Positions 32,945 to 43,182 of a stretch of DNA of 64,000 nt are shown piece after piece (the first letter of the stretch is position 1; the number at the start of each line of letters is the position of its first letter). The stretch is from Burkholderiales bacterium (GTDB lineage: Bacteria > Pseudomonadota > Gammaproteobacteria > Burkholderiales > Burkholderiaceae_C), in assembly GCA_028868825.1 (NCBI GenBank), contig JAGWTU010000004.1:62001-126000 (forward strand), in the 5' to 3' direction. The notes beneath the pieces were generated by a model that was not told the DNA's origin, made no database searches, and saw only the letters and a program-made list of their open reading frames with translations. The position numbers were made by a program, and so were the translations under genes.

Positions 32945-33973
32945 TCAGCGCTGGCTGAGCTTCAGCGGCCGGATCAGCGCCAGCATCTGCGAAGGCGGCG
33001 TCACGCTGGCGTCGTAAGGCGCCTCGCGCCGACCGCCGATGCCGGCGCGGATGCGCAGCACGTACAGCCGGGTTTCGGCGTAGGGCGGCACGCCGAGGTA
33101 TTTCTCGACCGCCCGCTCGCCGGCGTTGTAGGCCGCGGCGACGAGCGCGATGTCGCCCTGGAAATACGCCATCAGCCAGCGCAGGTAGGCCATGCCGGCG
33201 CGGATGTTCTGCACCGGGTCCTTGACGTCGCGCACGCCGAAGCGCGCCGCCGTCTCGGGCAGCACCTGCATCAGCCCCTGCGCGTTCTTGGGCGAGACGG
33301 CCCAGGCGTTGAAGTTCGACTCGACCTGCATGAAGGTCAGCACGAGTTGCGGATCGAGCTTGTATTCGGGCGCGTAGAGGTTGACGAAGCGCACGATCGT
33401 CGGCGGCGCGTTCGCCGGCACGACGGTCGGCCAGGCAGGCTGCTGCGCGGCGGTCAGGTGCGTGCGTGCCTGCACTGCCGGTGCGGGAGCCGCCGCGGTG
33501 ACGCGGTCCTCGTCGGGCTGGCGCAGGCAGGCCGGTGGCGGCCCCACCGGCGCGCCCATGTGGCGCAGGATGTTCTGCGCCTGCGGCATGCCCTGCTCGG
33601 CGGCGGCGGCGAACAGGTGCGCGGCGGCGGCCTCGTTGCGCTCGATGCCGCGCGAGTTCGTCATCATCCAGGCCAGGCTGTACTGCGATTCGGCGTCGCC
33701 GTAGCGCGCGGCGCGGCAATACAGCTCGGCCGCGTGCACCGGGTCGGCGGGGACGCCGTCGCCGTATTCGTAGGCCTTGGCCTCGGTGCGCCAGCCCACC
33801 ACCTGCGCCGGCACGACGGGGCCGACCTCGCGCGGCGGTGCCGCCGGGCGCGGCAGGCCGTCGAGCGTCAGCGTGCCGTCGGCGCTGGGCAGTTCGGCAT
33901 GCGCCGCCAGGGCGAAGCCCAAGGCCAGCACGAGGCCGGCAGCGGCGAGGGTCGATCGGGGTCGGACGGGCAT
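32945..33973 (-). CDS. Lytic transglycosylase with Sel1-like repeats
   Basis: 342 aa, exported (signal peptide residues 1-27, ending AAHAE). Two Sel1/TPR-like repeats at about 60-135 (AYEYGDGVPADPVHAAELYC, then ESQYSLAWMM...AAAHLFAAAAEQG). After a Pro/Ala linker comes an SLT domain at about 190-300 with catalytic E218 in MQVESNFNAWAVSP, and AQGLMQVLPETA and AAYNAGERAV. Cleaves peptidoglycan glycan strands with 1,6-anhydro ends. Divergent from urtA. Confidence 0.9.
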   Translation of the reverse strand: MPVRPRSTLAAAGLVLALGFALAAHAELPSADGTLTLDGLPRPAAPPREVGPVVPAQVVGWRTEAKAYEYGDGVPADPVHAAELYCRAARYGDAESQYSLAWMMTNSRGIERNEAAAAHLFAAAAEQGMPQAQNILRHMGAPVGPPPACLRQPDEDRVTAAAPAPAVQARTHLTAAQQPAWPTVVPANAPPTIVRFVNLYAPEYKLDPQLVLTFMQVESNFNAWAVSPKNAQGLMQVLPETAARFGVRDVKDPVQNIRAGMAYLRWLMAYFQGDIALVAAAYNAGERAVEKYLGVPPYAETRLYVLRIRAGIGGRREAPYDASVTPPSQMLALIRPLKLSQR

Positions 33974-34108
33974 CGGCAAAGCGCGGGAAAACCGGAAGTC
34001 TAGCCAGTGCGGGGCGCTGCATGTAAGCCGGACGGCGTATTCCCGGCGCCGACCGTGATCTCTAACCTGCGGTGCATGCCTTCCAACCCCCCCAGGAGTG
34101 AGTACCCG

Positions 34109-35386
34109 ATGAAGACCAACCGCCGCCAAGCCGGCCAGAAGATGATGCTGACCGCGATCGCGCTCGCCGCGATCGGCCTGTCGTCCACCGCCCATGCCGC
34201 CGACACGATCAAGGTCGGCGTCCTGCATTCGCTGTCGGGCACGATGGCGATCAGCGAATCGGTGCTCAAGGACACCGTGCTGATGGCCATCGACGATGTC
34301 AACGCCCATGGCGGCGTGCTCGGCAAGAAGCTCGAGCCGGTGGTCGTCGACCCGGCGTCGAACTGGCCGCTGTTCGCCGAGAAGGCGCGCCAGCTGATCT
34401 CCACCGACAAGGTCGCCGTGACCTTCGGCTGCTGGACCAGCGTCTCGCGCAAGAGCGTGCTGCCGGTCTACGAGGAGCTGAATTCGCTGCTGTTCTACCC
34501 CGTGCAGTACGAGGGCGAGGAACTCAGCAAGAACGTCTTCTACACGGGCGCGGCGCCGAACCAGCAGGCGATACCCGCGGTCGAGTACCTGATGAGCAAG
34601 GACGGCGGCGGCGCCAAGCGCTTCGTGCTGCTCGGCACCGACTACGTCTACCCGCGCACGACGAACAAGATCCTGCGCGCCTTCCTGCACAGCAAGGGCG
34701 TGAAGGACGAGGACATCATGGAGGAGTACACGCCGTTCGGCCACTCCGACTACCAGAGCATCATCGCCAACATCAAGAAGTTCGCGGCGCAGGGCAAGAA
34801 GACGGCCGTCGTCTCGACGATCAACGGCGACTCGAACGTCCCGTTCTACAAGGAGATGGGCAACCAGGGCCTGAAGGCGACCGACGTGCCGGTGGTGGCG
34901 TTCTCGGTCGGCGAGCAGGAACTGCGCGGCGTCGATGCGAAGCCGCTCGTCGGCCATCTGGCGGCTTGGAACTACTTCATGACGATCAAGAATCCGACGA
35001 ACTCGGACTTCATCGCCAAGTGGACCGCCTACGCCAAGGCCCACAACATTCCGGGCGACAAGGACAAGCCGCTGACCAACGACCCGATGGAGGCGACCTG
35101 GATCGGCGTGCATATGTGGGCGCAGGCGGCCAACAAGGCCAAGAGCACGGACACCGACAAGGTGATCGCGGCGATGGCCGGCCAGACCTACAAGGCGCCG
35201 AGCGGCATCGTCTCGATGATGGACCCGAAGAACCACCACCTGCACAAGAGCGTGTTCATCGGCGAGGTCCGTGCCGACGGCCAGTTCAACGTCGTGTGGA
35301 AGACGCCGGGTCCCGTCAAGGCGCAGCCCTGGAGCCCGTACATCCCCGAGGACAAGGGCAAGCCCGACGAGCCTGTGAAGAAGTGA
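34109..35386 (+). CDS. urtA: Urea ABC transporter substrate-binding protein
   Basis: 425 aa periplasmic protein with a signal peptide (residues 1-31, cut after AHA). UrtA signatures: VGVLHSLSGTMAISE, WPLFAEKARQLI, FGCWTSVSRKSVLPV, FYPVQYEGEE, TDYVYPRTTNKI, MDPKNHHLHK. Delivers urea to UrtBC. ATG 34109 has an AGGAG site 10 bp upstream. First gene of urtABCDE, divergent from the lytic transglycosylase across 135 bp; no sigma-54 or NtrC site was recognised there. Confidence 0.97.
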   Translation: MKTNRRQAGQKMMLTAIALAAIGLSSTAHAADTIKVGVLHSLSGTMAISESVLKDTVLMAIDDVNAHGGVLGKKLEPVVVDPASNWPLFAEKARQLISTDKVAVTFGCWTSVSRKSVLPVYEELNSLLFYPVQYEGEELSKNVFYTGAAPNQQAIPAVEYLMSKDGGGAKRFVLLGTDYVYPRTTNKILRAFLHSKGVKDEDIMEEYTPFGHSDYQSIIANIKKFAAQGKKTAVVSTINGDSNVPFYKEMGNQGLKATDVPVVAFSVGEQELRGVDAKPLVGHLAAWNYFMTIKNPTNSDFIAKWTAYAKAHNIPGDKDKPLTNDPMEATWIGVHMWAQAANKAKSTDTDKVIAAMAGQTYKAPSGIVSMMDPKNHHLHKSVFIGEVRADGQFNVVWKTPGPVKAQPWSPYIPEDKGKPDEPVKK

Positions 35387-35408
35387 CCCCTGCGCCAGCG
35401 CCTGCCTC

Positions 35409-36980
35409 GTGATTCTTCGACTCTTGTTCCTGCTTGTGTGCTGCGCCGCTACTGCGGCCGCACACGCACTCACCCCCGAGCAGGCGCTGCGCATCGCGCA
35501 GGGCGACAGCGACGATCGCGTCGCTGCGCTCGGCCAGGCGATGGCGACCGGCGATCCGGCGCTCGGCGCCTATGTACAGGCGCTGCTCGCCGACGAGGTG
35601 AAGATCGCCGGCGGCAAGGCGCTGATCGTCCACGACGGCAAGGTCACCGAGGCGGCCAGTGGCGCCGCGACGACCTTGCCCGATGGCGCAGAGGATGTCG
35701 TCAACCCGAACCGCATGCGCCACGAGCTCGAGGGCGCGCAGGCCGCGCTGCGGCTGTTCTCGAAGGACGCCGCGGTGCGCCAGCAGGCGATCACCGAATT
35801 GAAGGACCAGGCCGGCGAGAGCCACCTCGTGCTGATCGAGAAGGCCGAGCGCGACGAGACCGACCCGGCGCTGAAATCGCAGCTCGCACGGCTGCGCGCC
35901 GCCGTGCTCGTCTCGTCGCCCGACCGTGCCAAGCGCCTGGCCGCCGCGGCGCTGCTCGCCGACAGCGAGCAGCCGGCGACGCAGAGCCTGCTCATCGACC
36001 GCATCGCCGCCGAGACCGACCCCGAGGTCAAGGCCGCGCTCGACGCCTCGCTGCGCAAGGTCGCCTCACGCCTCGCATGGGGCGAGCGGCTGGGGCTGCT
36101 GTTCACCGGCATCAGCCTCGGCTCGATCCTCATGCTGGCCGCGCTCGGCCTCGCCATCACCTACGGCCTGATGGGCGTCATCAACATGGCGCATGGCGAG
36201 CTGATGATGATCGGCGCCTACGCGACCTATGTCGTGCAGAACGCATTCCGCCATTACGCGCCGGGCGCCTTCGATGCCTACATCGTCGCCGCGATACCGG
36301 CGAGCTTTCTCGCCAGCGCGCTCGTCGGTGCGGCGATGGAGCGCACGGTGATCCGCTGGCTCTACGGCCGCCCGCTCGAGACGCTGCTCGCGACCTGGGG
36401 CATCAGCCTGATCCTGATGCAGGTCGTGCGCACGGTGTTCGGCGCGCAGAACGTCGGCGTCGAGAACCCCAGCTGGCTCAGCGGCGGCCTCGTCGTGCTG
36501 CCGAACCTGACGCTGCCCTACAACCGCCTCGCGATCCTCGCCTTCGCCGCGCTCGTGCTCGCCGGCATGGCGCTGCTGATCGGGCGCACGCGGCTGGGCC
36601 TGTTCGTGCGCGGCGTGACGCAGAACCGGCGCATGGCGGCCTGTGTCGGCGTCGACACGGCGCGCGTCGACACCTATGCCTTCGCGCTCGGCGCCGGCAT
36701 CGCCGGGCTCGCCGGCTGCGCTTTAAGCCAGATCGGCAACGTCGGCCCCGACCTCGGCCAGAGCTACATCGTCGACAGCTTCATGGTCGTCGTGCTCGGC
36801 GGTGTCGGCCAGATCGCCGGCACCGTCTACGCCGGTCTCGGCCTCGGGCTGCTGAACAAGCTGCTCGAGGGCTGGCAGGGCGCGGTGCTGGCCAAGATCA
36901 TGGTGCTGGCCTTCATCGTCGTCTTCATCCAGAAGCGGCCGCAGGGCATCTTCGCGCTCAAGGGACGGAGCGCCGAATGA
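35409..36980 (+). CDS. urtB: Urea ABC transporter permease UrtB
   Basis: 523 aa. Typical UrtB layout: signal-like N-terminus, a soluble region of about 200 residues rich in charged helices, then a LivH-type permease with about eight helices (GLMGVINMAHGELMMIGAY, ATWGISLILMQ, QNRRMAACVGV, GGVGQIAGTVYAG). The GTG start gives the hydrophobic beginning MILRLLFLLVCC. Its stop overlaps the urtC ATG (ATGA). Confidence 0.95.
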   Translation: MILRLLFLLVCCAATAAAHALTPEQALRIAQGDSDDRVAALGQAMATGDPALGAYVQALLADEVKIAGGKALIVHDGKVTEAASGAATTLPDGAEDVVNPNRMRHELEGAQAALRLFSKDAAVRQQAITELKDQAGESHLVLIEKAERDETDPALKSQLARLRAAVLVSSPDRAKRLAAAALLADSEQPATQSLLIDRIAAETDPEVKAALDASLRKVASRLAWGERLGLLFTGISLGSILMLAALGLAITYGLMGVINMAHGELMMIGAYATYVVQNAFRHYAPGAFDAYIVAAIPASFLASALVGAAMERTVIRWLYGRPLETLLATWGISLILMQVVRTVFGAQNVGVENPSWLSGGLVVLPNLTLPYNRLAILAFAALVLAGMALLIGRTRLGLFVRGVTQNRRMAACVGVDTARVDTYAFALGAGIAGLAGCALSQIGNVGPDLGQSYIVDSFMVVVLGGVGQIAGTVYAGLGLGLLNKLLEGWQGAVLAKIMVLAFIVVFIQKRPQGIFALKGRSAE

Positions 36981-38076
36981 AGACGACCCTGCTCGGAACC
37001 AAGGGCTGGACCGCCGTGCTCGCGGCCGTGCTCGTCATCGGCGCCCTCGTGCCGCTGCTCAACCTCGGCCTGCCCGAAGGCAATCCGCTGCACCTCAGCG
37101 ACTTCCACGTCAGCCTGCTCGGCAAGATCCTCTGCTACGCGATCTGCGCGCTGGCGATGGACCTGATCTGGGGCTACACCGGCATCCTGTCGCTCGGCCA
37201 TGGCCTGTTCTTCGCGCTCGGCGGCTACGCGATGGGCATGTACCTGATGCGCCAGATCGGCCGCGACGGCCAGTACCACAGCGACATGCCCGACTTCATG
37301 GTGTTCCTGAACTGGAAGACCTTCCCCTGGCATTGGGCGCTGTCGGACAGCTTCGTCGGCCAGCTGCTGCTCGTCATCCTCGTGCCGGGGCTGCTCGCCT
37401 TCGTGTTCGGCTACTTCGCCTTCCGCTCGCGCATCAAGGGCGTCTACTTCAGCATCATCACGCAGGCGCTGACCTACGCCGCGATGCTGCTGTTCTTCCG
37501 CAACGAGACCGGCTTCGGCGGCAACAACGGCTTCACCGATTTCAAGCGCATCGTCGGCGTGCCGATCGCGACTTCGGCCATGCGCGTCACGCTGTGCGTG
37601 GCCAGCGGCCTCGTGCTCATCGCCTTCTACCTCATGGCGCGCTTCATCGTTGCGAGCAAGTACGGCCGCGTGCTGCAGGCCATCCGCGACGCCGAGACGC
37701 GCGTGATGTTCACCGGCTACAACCCGATCGCCTACAAGCTCGGCATCTGGACGCTGAGCGCGGTGATGTGCGGCGTTGCCGGCGCACTCTACGTGCCGCA
37801 GGTCGGCATCATCAACCCGGGCGAGATGAGCCCGTCGGCGAGCATCGAGATCGCGATCTGGGCCGCGGTCGGCGGTCGCGCGACGCTCATCGGTCCCATC
37901 CTCGGCGCCTTCTTCGTCAACGGCGCGAAGAGCTGGTTCACGGTCGCCTTCCCCGAGTTCTGGCTGTTCTTCCTCGGCGCGCTGTTCATCGCCGTGACGC
38001 TGTTCCTGCCCGAGGGGCTCGTCGGCCTCATCGCGCAAATGCGCCAGGTTCGGCGGCGCAGCAAGGAGCCTCGGCC

Positions 38077-38080
<4 letters not shown>
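36977..38080 (+). CDS. urtC: Urea ABC transporter permease UrtC
   Basis: 367 aa LivM-type permease, about nine or ten helices. Landmarks: MDLIWGYTGILSLGHGLFFALGG in part (GYTGILSLGHG), FRSRIKGVYFSIITQALTYA in part, ETGFGGNNGFTDF, AIRDAETRVMFTGY and INPGEMSPSASIE. Pairs with UrtB to form the channel. Overlaps urtB and urtD by 4 bp each. Confidence 0.96.
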
Positions 38081-38902
<822 letters not shown>

Positions 38903-38913
<11 letters not shown>

Positions 38914-39622
38914 AGCGATCCTGCGCGTCGAGGGCCTGAACCAGTATTACGGCGGTTCGCACATCCTGCGCGGCATCGATTTCGAGGCCCGGCTGGGCGA
39001 GATCACCGTCGTCCTCGGGCGCAACGGCGTCGGCAAGACGACGCTGCTGAAGAGCCTGATGGGTGTGGTGCCGGTGAAGACAGGCCGCGTCACGCTGGGC
39101 GGCGTCGAGATCACGAAGGCGCCGAGCTACGAGCGCGTGCGCCGCGGCGTCGGCTACGTGCCGCAGGGGCGCGAGATCTTCGGCCGCCTGACGGTCGAGG
39201 AGAACCTGCGCATGGGGCTGGCGACGAAGCCCGGCGCGACGGCGATCCCGCCGCAGCTGTTCGAGCTGTTCCCGGTGCTCGAGCAGATGCTCGGTCGCCG
39301 CGGCGGCGACCTCTCGGGCGGCCAGCAGCAGCAGCTCGCGATCGCGCGCGCGCTCGGGCCCGGGCCGCGGCTGCTGATGCTCGACGAGCCGACCGAGGGC
39401 ATCCAGCCCAGCATCATCAAGGACATCGGCCGCGTGCTGCGCGGCCTCGCCGACCAGGGCATAGATGGCACGCCGATGGCCATCGTGCTCGTCGAGCAGT
39501 ACTACGACTTCGCTGCCGAACTCGCCGACCGCTACCTCGTGATGGAGCGCGGCGAGATCGTCGCGCGCGGCGCCGGCAAGGCGATGGCGGCCGACGGCGT
39601 TCGTCAGCGCATGTCGATCTGA
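38903..39622 (+). CDS. urtE: Urea ABC transporter ATPase UrtE
   Basis: 239 aa LivF-type ATPase. Walker A GRNGVGKTTLLKSLMG, signature LSGGQQQQLAIARAL, Walker B LLMLDEPTEGIQPS, and switch His replaced by Gln as usual in this subgroup (LVEQYYDFA). The start is TTG 38903, overlapping the urtD end; homology begins within ten residues of it. Last gene of the urea transporter operon. Confidence 0.95.
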
Positions 39623-39651
39623 ATCCCGCTTTTGGATTCCTGTGAGAATCC
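39621..39651 (+). promoter_or_regulatory. Overlapping inverted repeats between urtE and the Crp/Fnr gene
   Basis: GAATCC (39621-39626), GGATTC (39634-39639) and GAATCC (39646-39651) form two mutually exclusive 6-bp stems. The second, GGATTC-N6-GAATCC, could be an operator; the first could be a weak hairpin at the end of urtE. No T-run follows. Confidence 0.35.
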
Positions 39652-39744
39652 ACGCCACGGAAATGGCCTTGACCTTGCTTCCAGAGCTGTTCTATCGGAT
39701 GGTTCGGCAAGGTCGCGTGGGCGAGGGTGGGGACGCGGGATGTC

Positions 39745-40428
39745 ATGCTGAATACTGGGCCGATCGATCGGTACCGAGGACTGGCGGCGCGCGAGTCGCT
39801 GGCCGCGCTCGGCGCGCCGACCGCGGGGCTGCGCAAGGTCGACCGCGGGGAGCCGCTGTTTCGCCAGGGTGATGCGCTGACCGCGCTCTACGAGGTCCAA
39901 CTCGGGCAGTTCAAGACCCAGCGCAGCGACGAGGGCGGGCGGCGCCAGGTGCTCGGCTTCCACCTCGCCGGCGATCTGCTCGGCCTCGACGGCATCGTCG
40001 ACGATGTGCATCAGCAGGACGCGATCGCGCTCGAAAGCGCGCAGGTCTGGACGATCCCGTACGGCACCTTCAACGAGGAGGCCGCGCGCTCGGAGGAACT
40101 GCAGCACGAACTGCACCGCATCATGGGCCGCGAGTTGACACGCGGGCAGGAGATGCTGCTGCTGCTGGGCACGCTGGGCGCCGAGGGCCGGCTCGCGGCC
40201 TTCATGCTCGACCTTGCGCAGCGCCTGCAGGCGCGCGGCTGGTCGGCCAAGGCGATGCTGCTGCGCATGTCGCGCATCGACATCGCGAGTTATCTCGGCC
40301 TCACGGTCGAGACGGTGAGCCGCAACCTGACGCGGCTGCAGCAGCTCGCGGTGCTGCGCATCGACCACCGCGACATCGAGATTCTCGACCCCGTCGCGCT
40401 CGAGCGCATCGCCACCGGCAGCCCCTGA
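39745..40428 (+). CDS. Crp/Fnr-family transcriptional regulator without cysteines
   Basis: 227 aa from ATG 39745 (ATG 39727 is an alternative). Cyclic-nucleotide-type sensor fold at about residues 25-140, long dimer helix, and winged helix-turn-helix with LTVETVSRNLTRL, whose E-x2-S-R matches the FNR recognition helix. There is no cysteine anywhere, so it cannot carry FNR's oxygen-sensing 4Fe-4S cluster; Dnr-type (heme/NO) or other sensing is possible. It may act on the FNR box before the hemerythrin gene 7 kb upstream. Lies just before rnpB. Confidence 0.88.
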   Translation: MLNTGPIDRYRGLAARESLAALGAPTAGLRKVDRGEPLFRQGDALTALYEVQLGQFKTQRSDEGGRRQVLGFHLAGDLLGLDGIVDDVHQQDAIALESAQVWTIPYGTFNEEAARSEELQHELHRIMGRELTRGQEMLLLLGTLGAEGRLAAFMLDLAQRLQARGWSAKAMLLRMSRIDIASYLGLTVETVSRNLTRLQQLAVLRIDHRDIEILDPVALERIATGSP

Positions 40429-40441
40429 TCGCCGGTCCGGG

Positions 40442-40447
40442 GATAAT
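40442..40447 (+). promoter_or_regulatory. Probable -10 box of rnpB
   Basis: GATAAT lies 7 bp before the predicted 5' end of the RNase P RNA, the right distance for a sigma-70 -10 element. The -35 region is not recognisable. Confidence 0.5.
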
Positions 40448-40454
40448 CGCCCCC

Positions 40455-40779
40455 GTGAAGCAGACCAGACCGCCGCTGGTGCGAGCGTGGAAACACGGCA
40501 CTGGAGGAAGGTCCGGACTGCACAGGGCAGCGTAGCAGCTAACGGCTGTCCACCGCGAGGTGCGGATCAGAGCAACAGAGACGAGCCGATTCAGTTCGGG
40601 TGAAACGGGCAATCTCTACGCGCAGCAACACCAAATAGGCACACGTCGACCCGGCCCGGCGAGTGTGCGGGTAGGTGGCATCGAGCCTGGGGGGCGACTC
40701 CCGGCCCAGAGGAATGGCGGTCACGGCAGGCTTCGCAAGGAGTCGGCCGCACAGAATCCGGCCTATCGGTCAGCTTCAC
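40455..40779 (+). ncRNA. rnpB: RNase P RNA (type A)
   Basis: About 325 nt catalytic RNA that matures tRNA 5' ends. Conserved blocks in order: GAGGAAGGTCCGGACT (P4 5' strand), AGGGCAG, CAGAGACGAGCC, GGGTGAAACGGG, and ACAGAATCCGGCCTATCGG (P4 3' strand). The ends pair as P1: GTGAAGCAGACC (40455-40466) with GGTCAGCTTCAC (40768-40779), one mismatch. A run of six T's starts 2 bp after the 3' end. Confidence 0.95.
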
Positions 40780-40781
40780 AC

Positions 40782-40820
40782 TTTTTTCATCAGGCCCGGC
40801 GCGGGGGCAGCGCGCCGGGC
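40782..40820 (+). terminator. T-run and GC hairpin after rnpB
   Basis: Six T's at 40782-40787, followed by a perfect 10-bp GC stem (GCCCGGCGCG at 40794-40803 with CGCGCCGGGC at 40811-40820). The T-run comes before the stem rather than after, so P1 plus T-run may be the real terminator and the stem an extra structure. Confidence 0.4.
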
Positions 40821-40846
40821 GCCATTCGCCATCACCGAACCGGATC

Positions 40847-42052
40847 ATGAATCCCGACGCCGCGAAACTCTGGCACGGACCGCGCTGGACCCTGGCCCTG
40901 CTGCTGGCCTGCATGGGCATGGTCGGTCCGTTCTCGATCGACACCTACCTGCCGGCGTTCAACGGCATCGCCGCCTCGCTCGGCGCCACGCCGGTGCAGA
41001 TGCAGCAGACGCTGTCGAGCTATCTGCTGGGCTTCGCGGTGATGAACCTGTTCCACGGCGCGCTCTCCGACAGCTGGGGCCGGCGGCCGGTGATCCTCGC
41101 CGGCACGGCGCTGTTCACGCTCGCGTCGCTGGGCTGCGCGCTCAGCGGCTCGATCGGCTCGCTGGTGCTGTTCCGCGCCATCCAGGGCTTGTCGGCCGGC
41201 GCCGGGATGGTCGTCTCGCGGGCCATCATCCGCGACCTTTTCCCGCCCACCGACGCGCAGCGCGTGATGTCGCAGGTGACGATCTACTTCGGCATCGCGC
41301 CCGCGGTGGCACCGCTCATCGGCGGCCTGCTGTTCGCGCATGTCGGCTGGCAGGCGATCTTCTGGCTGCTCGTCGTCGTCGGCACGGCGCTCGGCGCGGC
41401 CTGCTGGCGCTGGCTGCCCGAGACGCTGCACGCCAGCCAGCGCCATCCGTTCGAGGTCGGCCACCTGCTGCTGGGTTACGCGCAGCTGCTGCGCCACCGC
41501 AACTTCCTCGCCCTCGTCGTCGCCAGCGGCATCCCGTTCAACGGCATGTTCCTCTACGTGCTCTCGGCGCCGGTGTTCCTGGGCGAGCTGCTGCATCTGC
41601 GCCCGACGCAGTTCTTCTGGCTCTTCCTGCTGAACATCAGCGGCATCATGGGCGGCGCCTGGCTCTCGGGGCAATGGGCCGGTCGCAGCAAGCCGCGCCA
41701 CCAGGTGCGGCACGGCTTCGTCATCATGCTCGCGGTGTCGGCCGTCAACATCGCGCTCAACGTGTTCTTCGCGCCGCAGGCCTGGTGGGCGCTGATCCCG
41801 CTGGCGCTGTTCTCGTTCGGCTGGGCGCTGATGGTGCCGGTGGTGACGCTGATGTCGCTCGACCAGGTGCCCGAGCGCCGCGGCATGGCGTCTTCGGTGC
41901 AGTCGTGCCTGGGCAGCCTCGCCAACGCCTTCGTCGCCGGCGTCATCGCGCCGCTGGTGATGCATTCGGCGCTGGCGCTGGCGCTGACCTCGGCGGCGCT
42001 GATGACGATAGGCATCGTCGCCTGGGTCTGGGTGAAGCCGCGGCTGGGGTAA
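40847..42052 (+). CDS. Bcr/CflA-family drug efflux MFS transporter
   Basis: 401 aa, 12 predicted helices. Family marks: GPFSIDTYLPAF in helix 1, the MFS loop motif GALSDSWGRRPVILAG, and RAIQGLSAGAGMVVSRAIIRD in part. Proton-driven exporter of small molecules such as bicyclomycin, sulfonamides or metabolites; the substrate is unassigned. Starts 67 bp after rnpB. Confidence 0.9.
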   Translation: MNPDAAKLWHGPRWTLALLLACMGMVGPFSIDTYLPAFNGIAASLGATPVQMQQTLSSYLLGFAVMNLFHGALSDSWGRRPVILAGTALFTLASLGCALSGSIGSLVLFRAIQGLSAGAGMVVSRAIIRDLFPPTDAQRVMSQVTIYFGIAPAVAPLIGGLLFAHVGWQAIFWLLVVVGTALGAACWRWLPETLHASQRHPFEVGHLLLGYAQLLRHRNFLALVVASGIPFNGMFLYVLSAPVFLGELLHLRPTQFFWLFLLNISGIMGGAWLSGQWAGRSKPRHQVRHGFVIMLAVSAVNIALNVFFAPQAWWALIPLALFSFGWALMVPVVTLMSLDQVPERRGMASSVQSCLGSLANAFVAGVIAPLVMHSALALALTSAALMTIGIVAWVWVKPRLG

Positions 42053-42095
42053 AGGCGGCGCGCGGGCGGCCGATAACCGGCGAGGAGCCCTCGCC

Positions 42096-43148
42096 ATGAA
42101 CCCGATCCGCCACACCCTCGCCGCGCTTGCCGCCGCCTTCGCCTGCGCCGCACCGGCGGCGGAACACGAGGGCCCCGCAGCCGCGGCCGCGCACGCTGCC
42201 CCACCAGCGCGTGGGGCGGCGCCGGCGTCGGCGTCCGCACCCGCCGAGGCGCCGGCAGCGGCCGACGCCGCCACCGACCCGATGGAGCATCTGCGCCAGC
42301 GCCTGGCCGAGCGCCTCGCCGCGCCGCGCGCGGCCGAGCCGGGCAAGGACGTGCGGCTGGTGGTGAAGGCGCCGCCCGAGGCGACCGAGCGCCGCACGGC
42401 GAAGGTCCGCGCGAAGGTGCGCGAGGCAAGGGCCAGCGTCGAAGCGCCAGCCGCCGCCCCCGCCGCACCCGTGGCACATCACTGGAGCTACGAAGGCGCC
42501 GGCGGCCCGCAGGCCTGGGCCCGGCTCGAGCCCGAATTCGCGACCTGCGCCAGCGGCCGGCGCCAGAGCCCGATCGACATCCACGGCGGTCTCGCCGTCG
42601 ACCTCGAACCGGTGCAGTTCGACTACAAGCCGAGCCGCTTCTCGGTCGTCGACAACGGTCACACGCTGCAGGTCAACGTCGCGCCCGGCAACTCGATCGA
42701 CATCCGCGGCCGGCGCTTCCAGCTCGTGCAGTTCCATTTCCACCACCCGGCCGAGGAACGCATCGACGGCCGCAGTTTCGAGCTCTCGCTGCACCTCGTG
42801 CACAAGGACGACCAGGGCCATATCGCGGTCGTCGCGCTGCTGTTCGACAAGGGCGTCGCGAACCCGGTCGTGCAGAAGGTCTGGAACAACCTGCCGCTGG
42901 AGCGCAACGAAGAGAACCCGGCCCGCGTGCCGCTGGAGCTGCCCGACCTGCTGCCTGCCGACCGCAGCTACTACACCTACATGGGATCGCTGACGACGCC
43001 GCCGTGCACCGAGGGTGTCGAGTGGGTCGTGATGCGGCAGCCGCAGACGATGTCGGGCGCCCAGGCCGATCTCTTCGCCCGCATCTACCCGATGAACGCG
43101 CGCCCGCTGCAGGCGCTGGACGGCCGCCGCATCATCCAATCCCGCTGA
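42096..43148 (+). CDS. Alpha-carbonic anhydrase, exported
   Basis: 350 aa. Signal peptide (residues 1-22), then a low-complexity Ala/Pro-rich linker with a charged segment to about residue 125, then the alpha-CA domain (HHWSYEGAGG, SPIDI). Zinc ligands are H214 and H216 (QFHFHHPAEE) and H233 (SLHLVHKD), with the 19-residue spacing of bacterial enzymes; TTPPCTEGV closes the site. Interconverts CO2 and bicarbonate in the periplasm. The linker of about 100 residues is longer than usual and might serve as an envelope tether. Confidence 0.93.
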   Translation: MNPIRHTLAALAAAFACAAPAAEHEGPAAAAAHAAPPARGAAPASASAPAEAPAAADAATDPMEHLRQRLAERLAAPRAAEPGKDVRLVVKAPPEATERRTAKVRAKVREARASVEAPAAAPAAPVAHHWSYEGAGGPQAWARLEPEFATCASGRRQSPIDIHGGLAVDLEPVQFDYKPSRFSVVDNGHTLQVNVAPGNSIDIRGRRFQLVQFHFHHPAEERIDGRSFELSLHLVHKDDQGHIAVVALLFDKGVANPVVQKVWNNLPLERNEENPARVPLELPDLLPADRSYYTYMGSLTTPPCTEGVEWVVMRQPQTMSGAQADLFARIYPMNARPLQALDGRRIIQSR

Positions 43149-43182
43149 GCCCTGCGGCGCCGGCTCGCCCTGCGGCGATGCT

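Noticed and set aside
33974..34108. Sigma-54 or NtrC site upstream of urtA
   Set aside because: Nitrogen control is expected for urt genes, but no GG-N10-GC promoter or paired TGCAC/GTGCA site was found in this gap.
43149..43182. Direct repeat GCCCTGCGGCG as an insertion target duplication
   Set aside because: Only 11 bp, GC-rich, in a 34-bp gap between convergent genes, with no mobile gene between the copies.
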